Source: Nilaparvata lugens (lineage: Eukaryota; Arthropoda; Insecta; Hemiptera; Delphacidae). From it: DNA of 64,000 nucleotides. Location of the stretch: contig NC_052506.1 in assembly GCF_014356525.2 (NCBI RefSeq), positions 13,948,783 through 14,012,782 on the forward strand. Reading direction: 5' to 3'. The position numbers and the translations under genes were made by a program. Positions 1 through 10,404 of the stretch are shown one piece after another. Each line of letters opens with the position of its first letter. Within the stretch, counting starts at the first letter, position 1. The notes beneath the pieces are model-generated. The model did not search any database and was not told the origin of the DNA. It saw nothing but the letters and a program-made list of their open reading frames with translations.

Positions 1-334
1 CAATATTGAAAATTATCCTTCATAAATATACATTTTGGAAGTAGGTAGGTACTCAATTTTTTCCCATTAAACATCTGATGAAGAATGTTCACTCTGTTTT
101 ATAGGGAAAAGTTATGTAATCCGCTTTCATTTCAAAAAAATAATAATATAGGCTACTTCAGTTTAGTAGTAACAGTTGAGAATAAAAAAATAATCAAATT
201 TCCACAGTATTTTTTATCAGATGGCTGACGATAATGATTTTATTCAGTCAAAACTAAACGATGGAGGGAGAGAAAATCAGTCGCATGGATAATAATCTTC
301 AAAGAAAAGTATTTTTTAGGTGTATTTGAAAGTA

Positions 335-505
335 TAAAGGTGCGTACAGATTTACGCGCCGTGAACATGAGCAATTCACTTTTAATCAGCTGATGCCAAG
401 CTTTTTATATCTGTATCTTACCGTTTCTGTAGAAATACAGATATAGTCAGCTGATTAAAAGTGAATTGCTCATGTTCGCGCGGTGTATATCTGTACGAAC
501 CTTTA
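335..505. mobile_element. Foldback MITE
   Basis: The two ends are inverted copies: TAAAGGTGCGTACAGAT at the left and its near-perfect complement ending CGAACCTTTA at the right. The arms run about 75 bp and include the shared stretch ATGAGCAATTCACTTTTAAT. The element is about 171 bp, has no coding capacity, and lies just downstream of the Sox gene's terminal exon. This fits a non-autonomous DNA transposon of unknown superfamily. Confidence 0.7.
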
Positions 506-755
506 GAGATCAGATAGCCTACTATTTTATTTCTCAAAAAACTACAACATAACCTACAGAATTCTATGAAAACAATCATTGAAAATTTATCCTGAATATA
601 AATTCTTCTTACCCAAAGACTCCAAGAGACCCTATCACTTGTGTATTATAATAATAATGATCAATTAAACAAAATAATAGGTGAAAACAAGTACCTAACA
701 AGTCCAGAAATAACCAAAAGTAATGAATAATAAAGAACGAATAATTTCGAACATG

Positions 756-761
756 TTTATT
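756..761 (-). other. Candidate poly(A) signal of the Sox gene
   Basis: The minus strand reads AATAAA here, 16 nt past the TAA at 777-779 that closes the long frame of the terminal exon. The sequence becomes AT-rich immediately beyond it. This would give a very short 3' UTR; a more distal signal cannot be excluded. Confidence 0.4.
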
Positions 762-776
762 ACAAAAATGTTGGTA

Positions 777-990
777 TTATTCAGAGACGTGACCTTGGCC
801 ACTGCTGTTGGAGGCAGGTCGGTTGGGCGGTGGTGAGCTGCTGCCTCCGGGGGCGGCGGATGGGCTGGTGTGTGGCGGTGCGTGGGTGGGGGTGGCTGTC
901 AGACTGGGCCACCACGGACAGAGGCTTGCTCCCAGACCCCCCCTGGCGGGGAGGACCGGGAGCGGTCTTCAAATAACGTGCTGGGAGTAC
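777..990 (-). CDS. Sox21b: Sox21-type gene, terminal exon (C-terminus uncertain)
   Basis: This GC-rich block in AT-rich surroundings follows a good acceptor (TTTTGCAG, intron ending at 991). Joined to exon 2 in phase 2 it completes Arg233, adds Tyr-Ser-Gln-His-Val-Ile, and reaches TGA at 969-971, giving a 239-residue protein. The same frame continues past that TGA for 63 codons to TAA at 777-779. The extension is rich in Pro, Ser, Thr and Ala and ends SNSSGQGHVSE, a composition typical of Sox C-terminal tails. A weaker acceptor (TTTGAAG, exon start 966) would skip the TGA and give about 295 residues. Readthrough or an assembly error are the other options. The frame starting GTA is also open (to 781) but does not match exon 2's phase. 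The location as last exon is well supported; the exact C-terminus is not. Confidence 0.55.
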
Positions 991-3219
991 CTGCAAAATT
1001 ATAACTTGTTTATATTTATATTATGTGTGAATAACTGATTATTAAAATAACATGGACAGCATAGTTCATATATCAGTCTTTCCCAAATTTCAACGTCCAT
1101 CACTGACAACCAGTCTTTTGTATCTGTGCTTCTATATAATGAGTTATTCAAAATACTACCCCTTTATTGTGGTACCTTTAGTCTAGGATTAAACCTGATG
1201 GTAAAATGTACCATTAGTTGACAAGTTACAATGTTGTCAAGATATTATATTATTCTAAGATTGCATTATTATAATTCTGAAGCTTCGAATTGATGCGATG
1301 AATGATATTTTTATTATAATCCTTCTGTGGTGGGATGGAAAATATTAATACACTGTTAAATGTATTGATTTTAATCCTTATTGTGTTGTCTTGAGTATTA
1401 GACTTCCATAAAATCGGATAGTGAAATGATACAAGAAATTTTCCTTAGATACTAAAACTATAGTACCTAGGCGAAAAAGCCCTTGATAACAAGGATATAC
1501 TATTGAACAGTACCTACAATGTTTCTAGGATCTTATCTTGAGTATTTTTTATATTGAAGTAAGTTGGAAAATAGTTTTAAATTTAAATATTGAAAAGGAA
1601 ATTTCAACATTTCTCCTTTCTTGGAAGGATTTTTTACATTAAGTTATTTAATCCCGTTAGTGAATGGTTTCCTCTGATGCATTATATGAGCTACAATAAT
1701 CAAGTATCACACTACTCATCTTTTGGTTATAATATTGTTATTCGCTTTATCAATTTCCTGGATTGAAGAAACTTGAAATGTCAAAAAATCCACTTCATTT
1801 AAATAAAATTTATTATTTCACAGGAAAAATTTAATTCTTATTTTTCAAAGGAATGTCAAATTCAACATTTTAAGTATAGGGTGTAGTAGAAAAGTGATTG
1901 TTTACTACATGTGTATGAATTCGAATGGTGAATTTTTCTGATACAAACATCAATTAGGTAACATTGACAAAAAACAATACTAGTACTTTATGATTCAAAT
2001 CTTCTATTAGGAATTGAATATTTTATCAAAGGTCTCAGTTTCTTCGAAGGGGAGGCATTGTTTTCATGGTCTTAGTGAACACCACTGATATTAAATGTCA
2101 GTCAATCGATGATTCGATCATTCGATGTCAGTTGACGATACCAATCCACCGATGAGATATCATCGATGTCTCATTGATCGTGCCTGTTACACATTCTGTT
2201 GAAGCTTGAAGAAATTACACACTTTATTTTAAATTCAAAACATACTTTTTACAAGTTTTGTTTCTGAACAGTTTTTATGGAGGATTGGATTTGATTATGT
2301 ATGCAAATTTATACTTTCAAGTAAAAACACGTACATTCTAGTTTTGCTCTATATGATTATTTCCAAAGAGCCTTATTAAACAGAGCCGATTATTAAAAGA
2401 CTGAATGCTTTCACGTATTACTCGAATGATTATCAATTTGTAGTGTGATGTTTCAAAATTGTGTTGACGATGATCTATTCTTTTCCAGAGAATAAATACA
2501 GTCTACAGATAGAAATGAATTAGAAATTGTATTTGTTAATTTTTTAGAGCATTTAATTAGGATTTTCATTGAATACAGTATTTGATACAGTATTATAGAG
2601 CGGAGCGTTAATATACAGATCCTTTTTATTAAACAAGTGTCACCTATTTAGCCTACATTACATTCTTTTATAGAGTTTAGTTTTAGTTTTAGTTTTATTC
2701 TAAGTGATTGACCAGCGCTGCTGGATAGACTGTGTCAGGGTTTATAAAACATGTCACAAAAAAAGTTTCAAAATGTCATCTCACTATCAAGAAATTCACT
2801 CAGGCTATAGAATGGTTGCTCCACCAAGAGTGATTTCGAAACTGCTCGGAACTGTCATCACTTCCACTATCCTTGACCCACTTTGGCAGCTTATTAAACA
2901 TCTTGAAGGCAATGAAAGGATAACACCTCTGAGTCCTTGCCAAACGGCATGTTGGCATGTTGATGAGGTGAGTCTGACGGGTTCCATAGCCATTTATCTC
3001 ACTACGAGTATCAGCACTCCTAGCTCTGTCTCTGATGCGAACCAGACATTCAAGAATGTACTGATTTACAACAGTAAGCATTTTTAGCCTCTATGAGTAC
3101 CAATATGGTACCTATAAATAGGTATTTATTATAGAGCATTAATATACAGAACGTTCTTATTGAACAGAGCGAGCTATTTTCATCAGAGACGTATTTTATA
3201 CATTTGGAGCAAATCTCAC
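991..3219 (-). other. Sox gene intron 2
   Basis: The intron is bounded by GTGAGA at 3219 (donor) and TTTTGCAG ending at 991 (acceptor) on the minus strand. It is AT-rich and mostly featureless. The exception is a LINE C-terminal fragment at 2800-3081, bracketed by loosely similar sequences containing TATTATAGAGC near 2592 and 3128. Confidence 0.6.
2800..3081 (-). pseudogene. LINE reverse-transcriptase C-terminal fragment
   Basis: The 93-codon minus frame has the signature of the tail that follows the reverse transcriptase in CR1/Jockey-like LINEs. It shows a 'YGTRQ' block, then 'P.CRL.RTQ..YPFIAFKMFNKLP' in spaced form, then a short basic end. No catalytic YADD region or endonuclease is present, so it is a dead fragment. 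It lies in intron 2 of the Sox gene. The overlapping 127-codon plus frame (2704-3087) is probably its shadow. Clade assignment is from remembered family patterns only. Confidence 0.5.
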
Positions 3220-3681
3220 CTGTCTTCAGGTTTTACTCCGAGCAGATAGGTGACGGGCCGCTTGACGGGCTCGGGCGATGCAGCAGACGGGGGCGGGTGC
3301 GGAGGCGGCGGGTCGGGGGCACAGCTGCAAGGTAGCAGACTGGAGGCGGCTGGCCAGGAAGCGGCTGCAGCTGCAGCGGCTGCGTGTGCCGAATAGAGCG
3401 AGCTGCCGTAGATGGCCTGCAGCGCCAAGTCGGCCGCCATCTTGCCGTCGTCAGTCTGCAGCTTGTAGAGCGGGTAGGAGAAGGGGGAAGGCAGGAGGGC
3501 TCTCGAGAATTTGAGGTCACCGTCGTGGAGCAGCGGTGGAGGCGGTGGCAGGAGAGAGCGCGGGATTTGGGAGGGGTCCATTGAGAAGGCACCGAACTTG
3601 GGCTCTTTCCTCTGCACGAGTGTCTTCGGCTTTCGTCGTGGCCTGTACTTGTAGTCTGGGTGCTCTTTCATGTGAAGCGCC
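3220..3681 (-). CDS. Sox21b: Sox21-type HMG-box transcription factor, exon 2
   Basis: The exon opens after TTTTTCAG and closes before GTGAGA, both good splice signals, and is phase 2 at each end. It encodes residues 80-233. The first 20 (ALHMKEHPDYKYRPRRKPKT) complete the HMG box and its basic nuclear-localisation tail. A group-B-like segment follows (KFGAF, 108-112), then a proline run (124-128). Next comes a conserved-looking block 'LALQAIYGSSLYS' (164-176), an eight-alanine run (179-186), a Pro-rich stretch (200-210), and 'RPVTYLLGVKPEDR' (220-233). SoxB2 proteins of insects (Sox21a/Sox21b) act mainly as repressors in neural and gut-lineage development. The LALQA-Y-SSLY block and KTL after the box argue for Sox21 rather than Dichaete, which to my memory has KNPL there. 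Sox21b versus Sox21a is not settled. Confidence 0.87.
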
Positions 3682-3786
3682 CTGAAAAAGTGAACAATAA
3701 TCATTCCAGAGAACTTAGTAAAATTGGTTAAAAATACCTGCCTTAAACAATTTCGTGCCTTCTATATTTTAAAATTATATCAGTTA

Positions 3787-3915
3787 TGAGCTTTAAACCG
3801 CTTTCCGGTGGTTCGAAGCCCACCTTGAGCTATAGGTCCACTCATCTCTCATCATCATCCGTCTAATTAACCACTCACCAGCCTAATTGCTCATGTCGGC
3901 TTCATCCTCAGGAAA
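3787..3915 (+). mobile_element. tRNA-derived SINE copy
   Basis: GGTGGTTCGAAGCCCACC at 3807-3824 is a polymerase III B-box in a perfect T-arm-like hairpin. It is followed by AGCTATAGGTCCACTCATC. A diverged copy of the same unit lies inverted at 17955-18065. The recurrence and the B-box indicate a SINE rather than a tRNA gene. Confidence 0.5.
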
Positions 3916-4081
3916 GAAAAAAATCTGTGACCACTGGCAGTAAAAACCATGAGTAGGAAGTAATTGTTGTATCGAGGTATTCTTTACAACAGAGTCCAGG
4001 TTCACATTAAACATCAGTTCCATGTACTAGTGTACTGAAGTTGAACAAATCTATGTACTTTTTAAAATTCATGTATGAATT

Positions 4082-4227
4082 CAGGGCTACTTTCTTGTAT
4101 TTATAAAATAAAACTCTAGTACCCTTTAAAATTAATAAAATAATAATTTAGTTACGTTACAATTTGTATTCTTGTTTTATTCTTTTATAAATTTTAAAGG
4201 GTACTATAGTTTTATTTTATAAAGTAT
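4082..4227. mobile_element. Foldback element with AGTACCCTTT arms
   Basis: The left arm TTATAAAATAAAACTCTAGT / ACCCTTTAAAAT is mirrored at the right by ATTTTAAAGGGTACTATAG / TTTTATTTTATAAA. The outer flank carries AGGGCTACTTT. Related arms recur at 31521-31803, 39503-39698, 45349-45500 and 50613-50752. This copy lacks the central GAAAC core seen in those four. Confidence 0.6.
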
Positions 4228-4424
4228 CTATGTAATTCAAACTTAATTCTTCTGAACAAGGAATGCGTTTCGACGGGTTTTGTTATTTCGATACTCTATT
4301 GAAACAGTTTTAAATTGCAAGAAATACTTCCCATTCATTATTACAACCCGACGTGGACCAGGATTAGTCAACTAGACGACCAATAGCGTGGATAAGTCAT
4401 TCGATACTCTTCGATAACTCTTCG

Positions 4425-4500
4425 ACATAGCCGAGTGCTCTGAGGCATTGCGCTGCTTTCTCTGCACGTGGTAGTGGGTTCGAGTCCCACCAATTTGTAT
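4425..4500 (+). mobile_element. tRNA-like SINE head
   Basis: An A-box-like TAGCCGAGTGC at 4428-4438 and a B-box inside GGGTTCGAGTCCC at 4476-4488 resemble a Leu/Ser-type tRNA. The sequences that should form the acceptor stem do not pair, so this is a SINE head or tRNA pseudogene, not a working tRNA gene. Confidence 0.45.
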
Positions 4501-5501
4501 GGTTGTTTGATCATATCATTCACTTATTGAAACAGTTATGTTATTAAACAGTTATACATTGGAATAGTTATTTTCAATGAACGTGATTAACATTCTATAT
4601 TTTTATTGATTTGCGATTCCAGATTCTTACTCGATAAGTGTTGAAAGAGAAAAGATTGTTATTTAAAAATAATAAGAATGAGAAGACAGCGTTTGTCGAA
4701 TGATGAGTGAAGCAGAAAAGATTGATGGTCGGTGTCTGAGCTGAACACCAAAGTGGGTTGAGAGGTTTTTGGGGAGGGGGTGCTGGGAATCGAACAACGG
4801 CTCGCGGAACTGATTAGAGCACATTGTCGGCAGTGTTGATTGCATTATTGTCGGCGAGAGCAAGGAGTTGCGACGCTTTGCCGTCCAGCTCCGATTTTTG
4901 CTCTTGTCTCAGAGCGTTGGTCGCATTGTTTCAGACAAATGAAAAGAGATACACGAATGGTTCCAGATCCGATAAGGAAACAGAAACTCTTGTGCATTGA
5001 CTGGCGAATTGGCACACAATGGCCGACGCCGACGCCATGAGAGAACGCTCACATGTCCGGCGAGGCACTAAGAGGATTGCGCCTCTGTCTAACCACCCTC
5101 CCCCCAGACATATCAGTCCATTCAACTTCAACAATTAAACCATTTTGCATATAAACAATTGGAATCCACGGACAAAGCCTGCTCGAAAGTTGATTCTCGT
5201 ATGTTTTCTCTGTTGGAGTGATTGATGTTGGAATAAATCAATAATTCTAAACTACCACCCGACAGGAAAAAGAGATGATGGTAGACTTCGGCAAAGATGG
5301 CAATAGAATAATATAAAATATGTAGTAACTGTAAAAAAATCCCTATTAATTTCAGAAAATTAGTAATTTTTACTCTATAATGTAATATAATATATACTGT
5401 TTTGAGTCGAAGCAAGCAAGAGCCGAAACCTTGAATAAGAAAAAAAGAAGAAGATAAATCAATGATATTAACGTCGTCACGTGTGGTGGCTGTTACTTTG
5501 G

Positions 5502-5653
5502 CCTGGTTGCACAAAAGCTGCTTACATTTTAACCATGATTCATTTCATGAGAACCAATCAGAGAAGGCGTTATTGATAAGACGCCTTCTCTGATTGGTTC
5601 CTGTAGAATAGTTAATCACGGTTAAAATTCAACCGGCTTTTGTTCAACCGGCA
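5502..5653. mobile_element. MITE, CCGGTTGCAC family, copy 1
   Basis: The inverted ends TGGTTGCACAAAAGC and GCTTTTGTTCAACCGG enclose mirrored inner blocks (AACCAATCAGAGAAGGCG and its complement). Length is about 150 bp with no coding capacity. Copies 2 and 3 lie at 5832-5960 and 12068-12203. Confidence 0.75.
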
Positions 5654-5831
5654 CTTTATATTATAAAACTTTTAGTTTGTTCCAGGAGCTGAATAGTTTG
5701 TCCTGGAATTGCAACTTCCAGAGGAGGAAGGCTTCCTCCCACTTGACGTGCGTACAAAGTATCAGGAGCTTTGTGGTAATTTGATGCTTCTAACGTATGG
5801 TAACCATGAACCTGTATTTTGATGCTTTAAG

Positions 5832-5960
5832 ACCTGGTGTCACAAAAGCCGGTTAAATTTTAATCGTGATTAATTTCACGAGAACCAATCAAAGAAGACT
5901 TTTTTGAAAATAAGGCTTCTCTGATTGATTCTCGTGAAACCGGCTTTTGTGCAACCGGCA
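5832..5960. mobile_element. MITE, CCGGTTGCAC family, copy 2
   Basis: CACAAAAGCCGGTTAAATTT at the left pairs with CCGGCTTTTGTGCAACCGG at the right. The same AACCAATCA-AGAAG core as copy 1 surrounds a short spacer. It lies only about 180 bp from copy 1, in direct neighbourhood. Confidence 0.75.
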
Positions 5961-6338
5961 TCAAGTGTCGTTTAATGAGGAACTGTTTTCAAGCAGCACC
6001 TTTGACTTATTTATTTATTGGCTCATACGATAAGTACATTATCAAAATGATAGGAAGAGAAAATATATAAGGTAACCTTGTGCTATTTCTCTCCCAAATT
6101 TAGATAAGGTTACACATAGTCCGAAATAGGTTAAGGTTAATTTCAATCCATTATTGATTCAATGTACTGATGAATGATCAAAATACAACAGAAGTAGAGT
6201 GATTTAGTTCCTTGATACGTTTTATCTGTACGGTAGCTACGTTTTCGTAGATCCTTACCCTCATTTAATACCCCTCATTTTTACCCTCAGCCTCATTTAT
6301 TTTTACTTCTTGTAGTGATGTCATATATTCTTATTATA

Positions 6339-8434
6339 CAGGGTGATTCATAATTATGGTAAAATAATTCAATACGTGATAGTAGTGGTAAAAATAAGAA
6401 AAAAAGTTCCTATAAACATATATCCATAAACGCTTCATTAGCGAGCTATTGAAAGATTTCGCCCGGAATTCAGTTCCTCTGGTGAAATACACCGATGCTG
6501 AATTGTTTGGGGACTAGTTTTTGAAAAACTTATGCTGGATTCATATGGAAAAATATCTGAAAAATTGAATAAAACTAGTCTGGAAGCTGTAGTGGGAATA
6601 GTTTTTGAGAAAAAAGTTGAAATATGCAAAAAATCTAAGTAGAAAAACACAGACTTCTACGTTTGATGCCCAATAACTTTCTTTAATGACCAGTAAACAA
6701 ATAATTTTTTGCGATAAAAATTGTAGAGAATTCCATTCTGAAAAAATAATGTAAGCTGTTCAAACTAAATTTAAATAAAAGTTGGATAAAATGTATTCTT
6801 ATGTAGTACATTACACCACAAAATTTGCTGTTTTATGAGGAGAGAACTAATAACTCATAAGTTGTAGCTGATTGCAAATAAAATATTCGGTTTTTTATGA
6901 AAAGTTTTTTTATATGAAAGTAGCATATCTAAATGACATTGAACTTATACCAAAAGACTAGTATATTATGCCATTAAGCCTGGGAGGAAGCTTGAACAGA
7001 AGTAGATGATCTCCTATGATTCCTGCCCAAATGTTTACTGAAAACTGATGTTGTGGAAGATTAGGATTGATGGCATGAGGATTCTCAGCTGCCCAAATAT
7101 GTTAGTTGTGGACGTTAACGATAGCTGTTCTTGTAAAGTGTGCCTCGCCGGTAAATGAAACGGTTGTTAAAAAGTTTGGGTAAACAAGTTTTACTAAAAA
7201 CCATCGGCAAATACCAGCACGGAGAATACAGTCTCGTGGCGATAGAGTATGAACTTTCTGGAGGTGGTATGGATGTAATTGTTGCTCTTTTAGTATCCTC
7301 CAAATAATAGATTGATTGACATTAAACTGCACTGACAATTCTCTCGTGTTCTTCTTGGGATGTTCATAAATTTCATTAAGAACTTGTTCTTCTAACTCAA
7401 CAGTCTTAGTAGATCGGGGTCTGCCTGCATAAATGTGCTCTTTGGATATCAAAGAATCTGTTTCAGACAGACGTTGATGAATAGTGGCAAAAAAACCTTG
7501 AACTTGGACATACTCGATTAGGAAAGTTCTCTTGATACAAACGTCTTGCTTCAGTACTATTAAAGTAGTGTCCCATTCCATACATTAAATGCATGTCAGC
7601 TAATTCGGAGAATGAATAATGTCTAAAATTACCTGCCATTTTTTTAAAAAGTTAACACTCAAAACGAAAGCAAAGTGAAATGGTTACAAATAACTGGTTA
7701 ATAGATTAAACAAAAAACACAGCACGGCTACAACAGTAGGCCTAACTTACAGTTTGTTTTTTGTTCAACAGTGAGCTTAAATATTTCTGAAAATAATTTT
7801 CAGCTGATAATTTCTTTTAAATATTTTTTTATTTAAAACAAAATAAATCAGCTGTTTTGGAACAGCTGTTCTTAAAATCAATGTTTTATTTGCAATCAGC
7901 TACAACCTATGAGTTATTAGTTCTCTCCTCATAAAACAGCAAATTTTGTGGAGTAATGTACTACATAAGAATACATTTTATCCAAATTTTATCTAAATTT
8001 AGTTTACACAGCTTACATCATTTTTTCCAGAATTGAATTCTCTACAATGTTATCGCAAAAAAATATTTGTTTACTGGTCATTAAAGAAAGTTATTGGGCA
8101 TCAAACGTAGAAGTCTGTGTTTTTCTATTTAGATTTTTTGCATATTTCAACTTTTTTCTCAAAAACTACTCCCACTGCAGCTTCCAGACTAGTTTTATTC
8201 AATTTTTCAGATATTTTTCCATATGAATCCAGCATGAGTTTTTCAAAAACTAGTCCCCAAACAATTCAGCATCGTTGTATTTCACCAGAGAAACTGAATT
8301 CCGGGCGAAATCTTTCACTCTGTATAGCTTGCTAATGGAGCGTTTATGGATATATGTTTATAGGAACTTTTTTTCTTATTTTTACCTCTACTATCACGTA
8401 TTGAATTATTTTACTATAATTATGAATCACCCTG
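6339..8434. mobile_element. Tc1/mariner-like element with ~550-bp terminal inverted repeats
   Basis: The ends CAGGGTGATTCATAATTATG and its complement are flanked by TA on both sides (6337-6338 and 8435-8436), the target duplication of the IS630-Tc1-mariner superfamily. The element is 2,096 bp. The left repeat runs about 6339-6886 and the right about 7880-8434, diverged by scattered substitutions and indels. Mirror-image 70-codon frames at 6438-6650 and 8117-8335 are just the two repeats read in opposite senses. A broken transposase lies in the unique centre on the minus strand. Confidence 0.85.
6925..7639 (-). pseudogene. Transposase pseudogene of the Tc1/mariner-like element
   Basis: The frame probably starts at ATG 7639 (MAGNFRHYSFSELADMHLMY). 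It shifts at a homopolymer run (7489-7495) and continues as a helix-turn-helix region with 'GRPRST', 'VNQSIIWRILKE' and 'FHLQ/YHLQKVH'-type blocks. A TAA at 7102-7104 interrupts it just before an 'HIWAAENPH' block and 'FSVNIWAGIIGDHLL', and another stop follows at 6958-6960. The expected first catalytic Asp, in the 'FTDE' motif of this family, is Gly here ('FTGEAHF', codon 7147-7149). The C-terminal half of the DDE/D domain is missing. Three independent lesions make it inactive. Family identification is from remembered insect transposases. Confidence 0.75.
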
Positions 8435-8549
8435 TATAGGTGATAAGTAATCACTGGTAAAACACATTGAAATGCATAATCAATCAATAATTTGAGCCGA
8501 TGCTCTTAATTTTTCTCAAAGTATTCGAAAAGCAAAACAATGAAAGCAG

Positions 8550-8675
8550 GATGTGGAGAAGGACCTGAGAGTGATGGAAGTCAAGGGCTGGTGGAGAAAG
8601 GTGAAAGATAGCGATAATTGGAGGATCATTGTGGAGGTGGCCAAAGCCACATCGGGCTGTAGCGCCTGGAAGTAA
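8550..8675 (+). pseudogene. RTE-like LINE 3' end
   Basis: A 41-codon frame (DVEKDLRVMEV, WWRKV, DNWRIIVEVAKA) matches the extreme C-terminus of an RTE-type LINE ORF2. Unlike the copies at 14150-14862 and 14863-15145 it reads through GL to a stop at 8673-8675. All three copies share a TGTAGCGCC-type end and GTAAGTA tail. It is 5'-truncated. Confidence 0.6.
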
Positions 8676-9169
8676 GTATTCAAAAAGCAACAAACAGCAA
8701 CCAAGTTGTGTATTTGGCTTTGATATACTTTTTTACAAGATTGAAGATGTATAAAACATCGATTATTCGTGAAAAAACAGTAATTTAGAGATTAATTTTC
8801 CTCGTAATCACAATCATTCCGAACTCGGAGACACAGATCAATTCATTGCATCAAAAGAAGATTGCAGAGTACTTTCTCCCATTTTTCCATTCACATTTTG
8901 TCCATTTCATTTTCTTCTAGCGCTTGAATGACGTTATTTCATTCATTCTATTGTACTACTATTCACTTCGGGGACTTCTTTACTGGTTTGGTGTCTCCCT
9001 ATCACCTTCTGAATATCTAGTGTATTTCAATAGAAGTGCGGTTGAATTTCCTGGAGGAAGGAAGAGGAAGTTACCTATAAACAACAAATGAAAGAAGCCG
9101 ACGTACACAAAAGAGAGGAACGCGATAAGACGCTGGTCGATTCGGGAGAAGGCTATCTCCGGAGTGTTC

Positions 9170-9630
9170 ATTTTTTAATTCTATCCTTTTCTTTCGTGCA
9201 GTTGTTGTGTGTTTCCTTCGCTGCACCTCCCCCCCCCACATGTGCGACCACAGGGGTCGGTTCGGTTATCACGGGGAGCCGAGCAGACGCATAGAGCACT
9301 CCCACTTCCGATGGAGAGACTCTTGCTCTCCTTATCTGAGGCGAGCTGTGTGCTGTAAATATTGAGGCCCGTATTATAAGTGTGAGCCTGTTGTGTTTGA
9401 ATAGATAAATAGATTGTAGTGTGTTGTGTTGGAAGGGCGCTTCATGAATGGCTCTATTGATTGGGGGTCACAGCCTGCCTGATATCTGCTCTTTGTCAAC
9501 TAAATGCTCGTCTCTTGTCAATGGATCGCTGTGTACTGTATATAGCCCAGCCACAGTTACAGCATACCTTTGCCTGCTAACCATTCCAAAGCCCACTAAT
9601 CCAGACAATCATATCTCGGCCACCTGGCGG
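9170..9630. other. Unassigned intronic stretch, less AT-rich
   Basis: No repeat family or convincing gene is visible. The stretch is richer in GC than its flanks. It could be conserved regulatory DNA, but the sequence alone does not show it. Confidence 0.25.
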
Positions 9631-10020
9631 TACTCAAATAAACTGGCTTTTGTTCGTAGCATTCAAATCAGACAATATTCTCACAACTAGGAAAATTGGA
9701 ACACAGAATTTATTCAGAATAGTTTACTATTAATCGAAGAGAGATGTAATAGAAACATTCAAGATACATTCATATTTTGATCAATTGAATTTTTAGAGGA
9801 TAAGGTAATCGTGGAGAATGAATATAATATAGTACTCAAATAAACTGGCTTTTGTTCGTAGCATTCAAATCAGACAATATTCTCACAACTGGGGAAATTG
9901 GAACACAAAATTTATTCAGAATAGTTTACTATTATTCGAAGAGAGATATAATAGAAACATTCAGGTTACATGAATATTTTGATCAATAGAGGATTAGGTA
10001 ATCTTGGAGTATGAAGATAA
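9631..10020. repeat. Direct duplication, 202-bp period
   Basis: TACTCAAATAAACTGGCTTT begins at 9631 and again at 9833. The two copies stay alignable to about 10020 with scattered substitutions and a deletion in the second copy. This is a local tandem duplication with no coding frame shared by both copies. Confidence 0.85.
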
Positions 10021-10170
10021 GTGGAAATGTTCGAAGAAGTTTGGAAATGAAATGGATAGTCAATTAAGATAGCTGCAATTCTTCATTTTCGATCCTTCAA
10101 ATACATGTTTTCACAATTATACATTCCATGAGAATGTGCTCTATTATAATTATTATTTCCAATGACTAGG

Positions 10171-10404
10171 TATTAATGTGGATAGAGTGCTTGCGTAGCA
10201 GCCTCGAGATCCCGGGTTTAAACCCGCTTATGACCAAAACTTTTTGTCCAGGTCACTCCCGTGTTATCTGATGAGCTGTGTTAAACTGTCGGTCCTGGCT
10301 GAAGTTTGACAGTCTTAATGCCTATTGACGGTTTAAATGATATATACAGACGAGGTGAAACCTTCCCGCAAGGATCCCACCACCAACAAACGCCATACAA
10401 ACTT
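10171..10404 (+). mobile_element. tRNA-derived SINE
   Basis: An A-box-like TGGATAGAGTGC at 10178-10189 and a B-box GGTTTAAACCC at 10215-10225 are correctly spaced for an internal polymerase III promoter. The body continues with a CGGTCCTGGCTGAAGTTTGA stretch and CCTTCCCGCAAGGATCCCAC before grading into AT-rich DNA. There is no acceptor-stem pairing. Confidence 0.55.

Noticed and set aside
2704..3087. 127-codon plus frame
   Set aside because: Antisense to the better-supported LINE C-terminal fragment.
3278..3584. Plus-strand frames (78 and 66 codons) across Sox exon 2
   Set aside because: They are mirror frames of a GC-rich coding exon on the minus strand and lack motifs.
4428..4495. tRNA-Leu/Ser-like gene
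   Set aside because: A and B boxes are present but the acceptor stem does not pair; better explained as a SINE head.
5128..5514. 128-codon minus frame with hydrophobic stretches
   Set aside because: It runs into the MITE border, has no motif, and hydrophobicity is expected from AT-rich random sequence.
6438..6650. 70-codon frame repeated as its twin at 8117-8335
   Set aside because: They are the two terminal repeats of one transposon read in opposite senses; identity comes from the repeats, not from a conserved gene.
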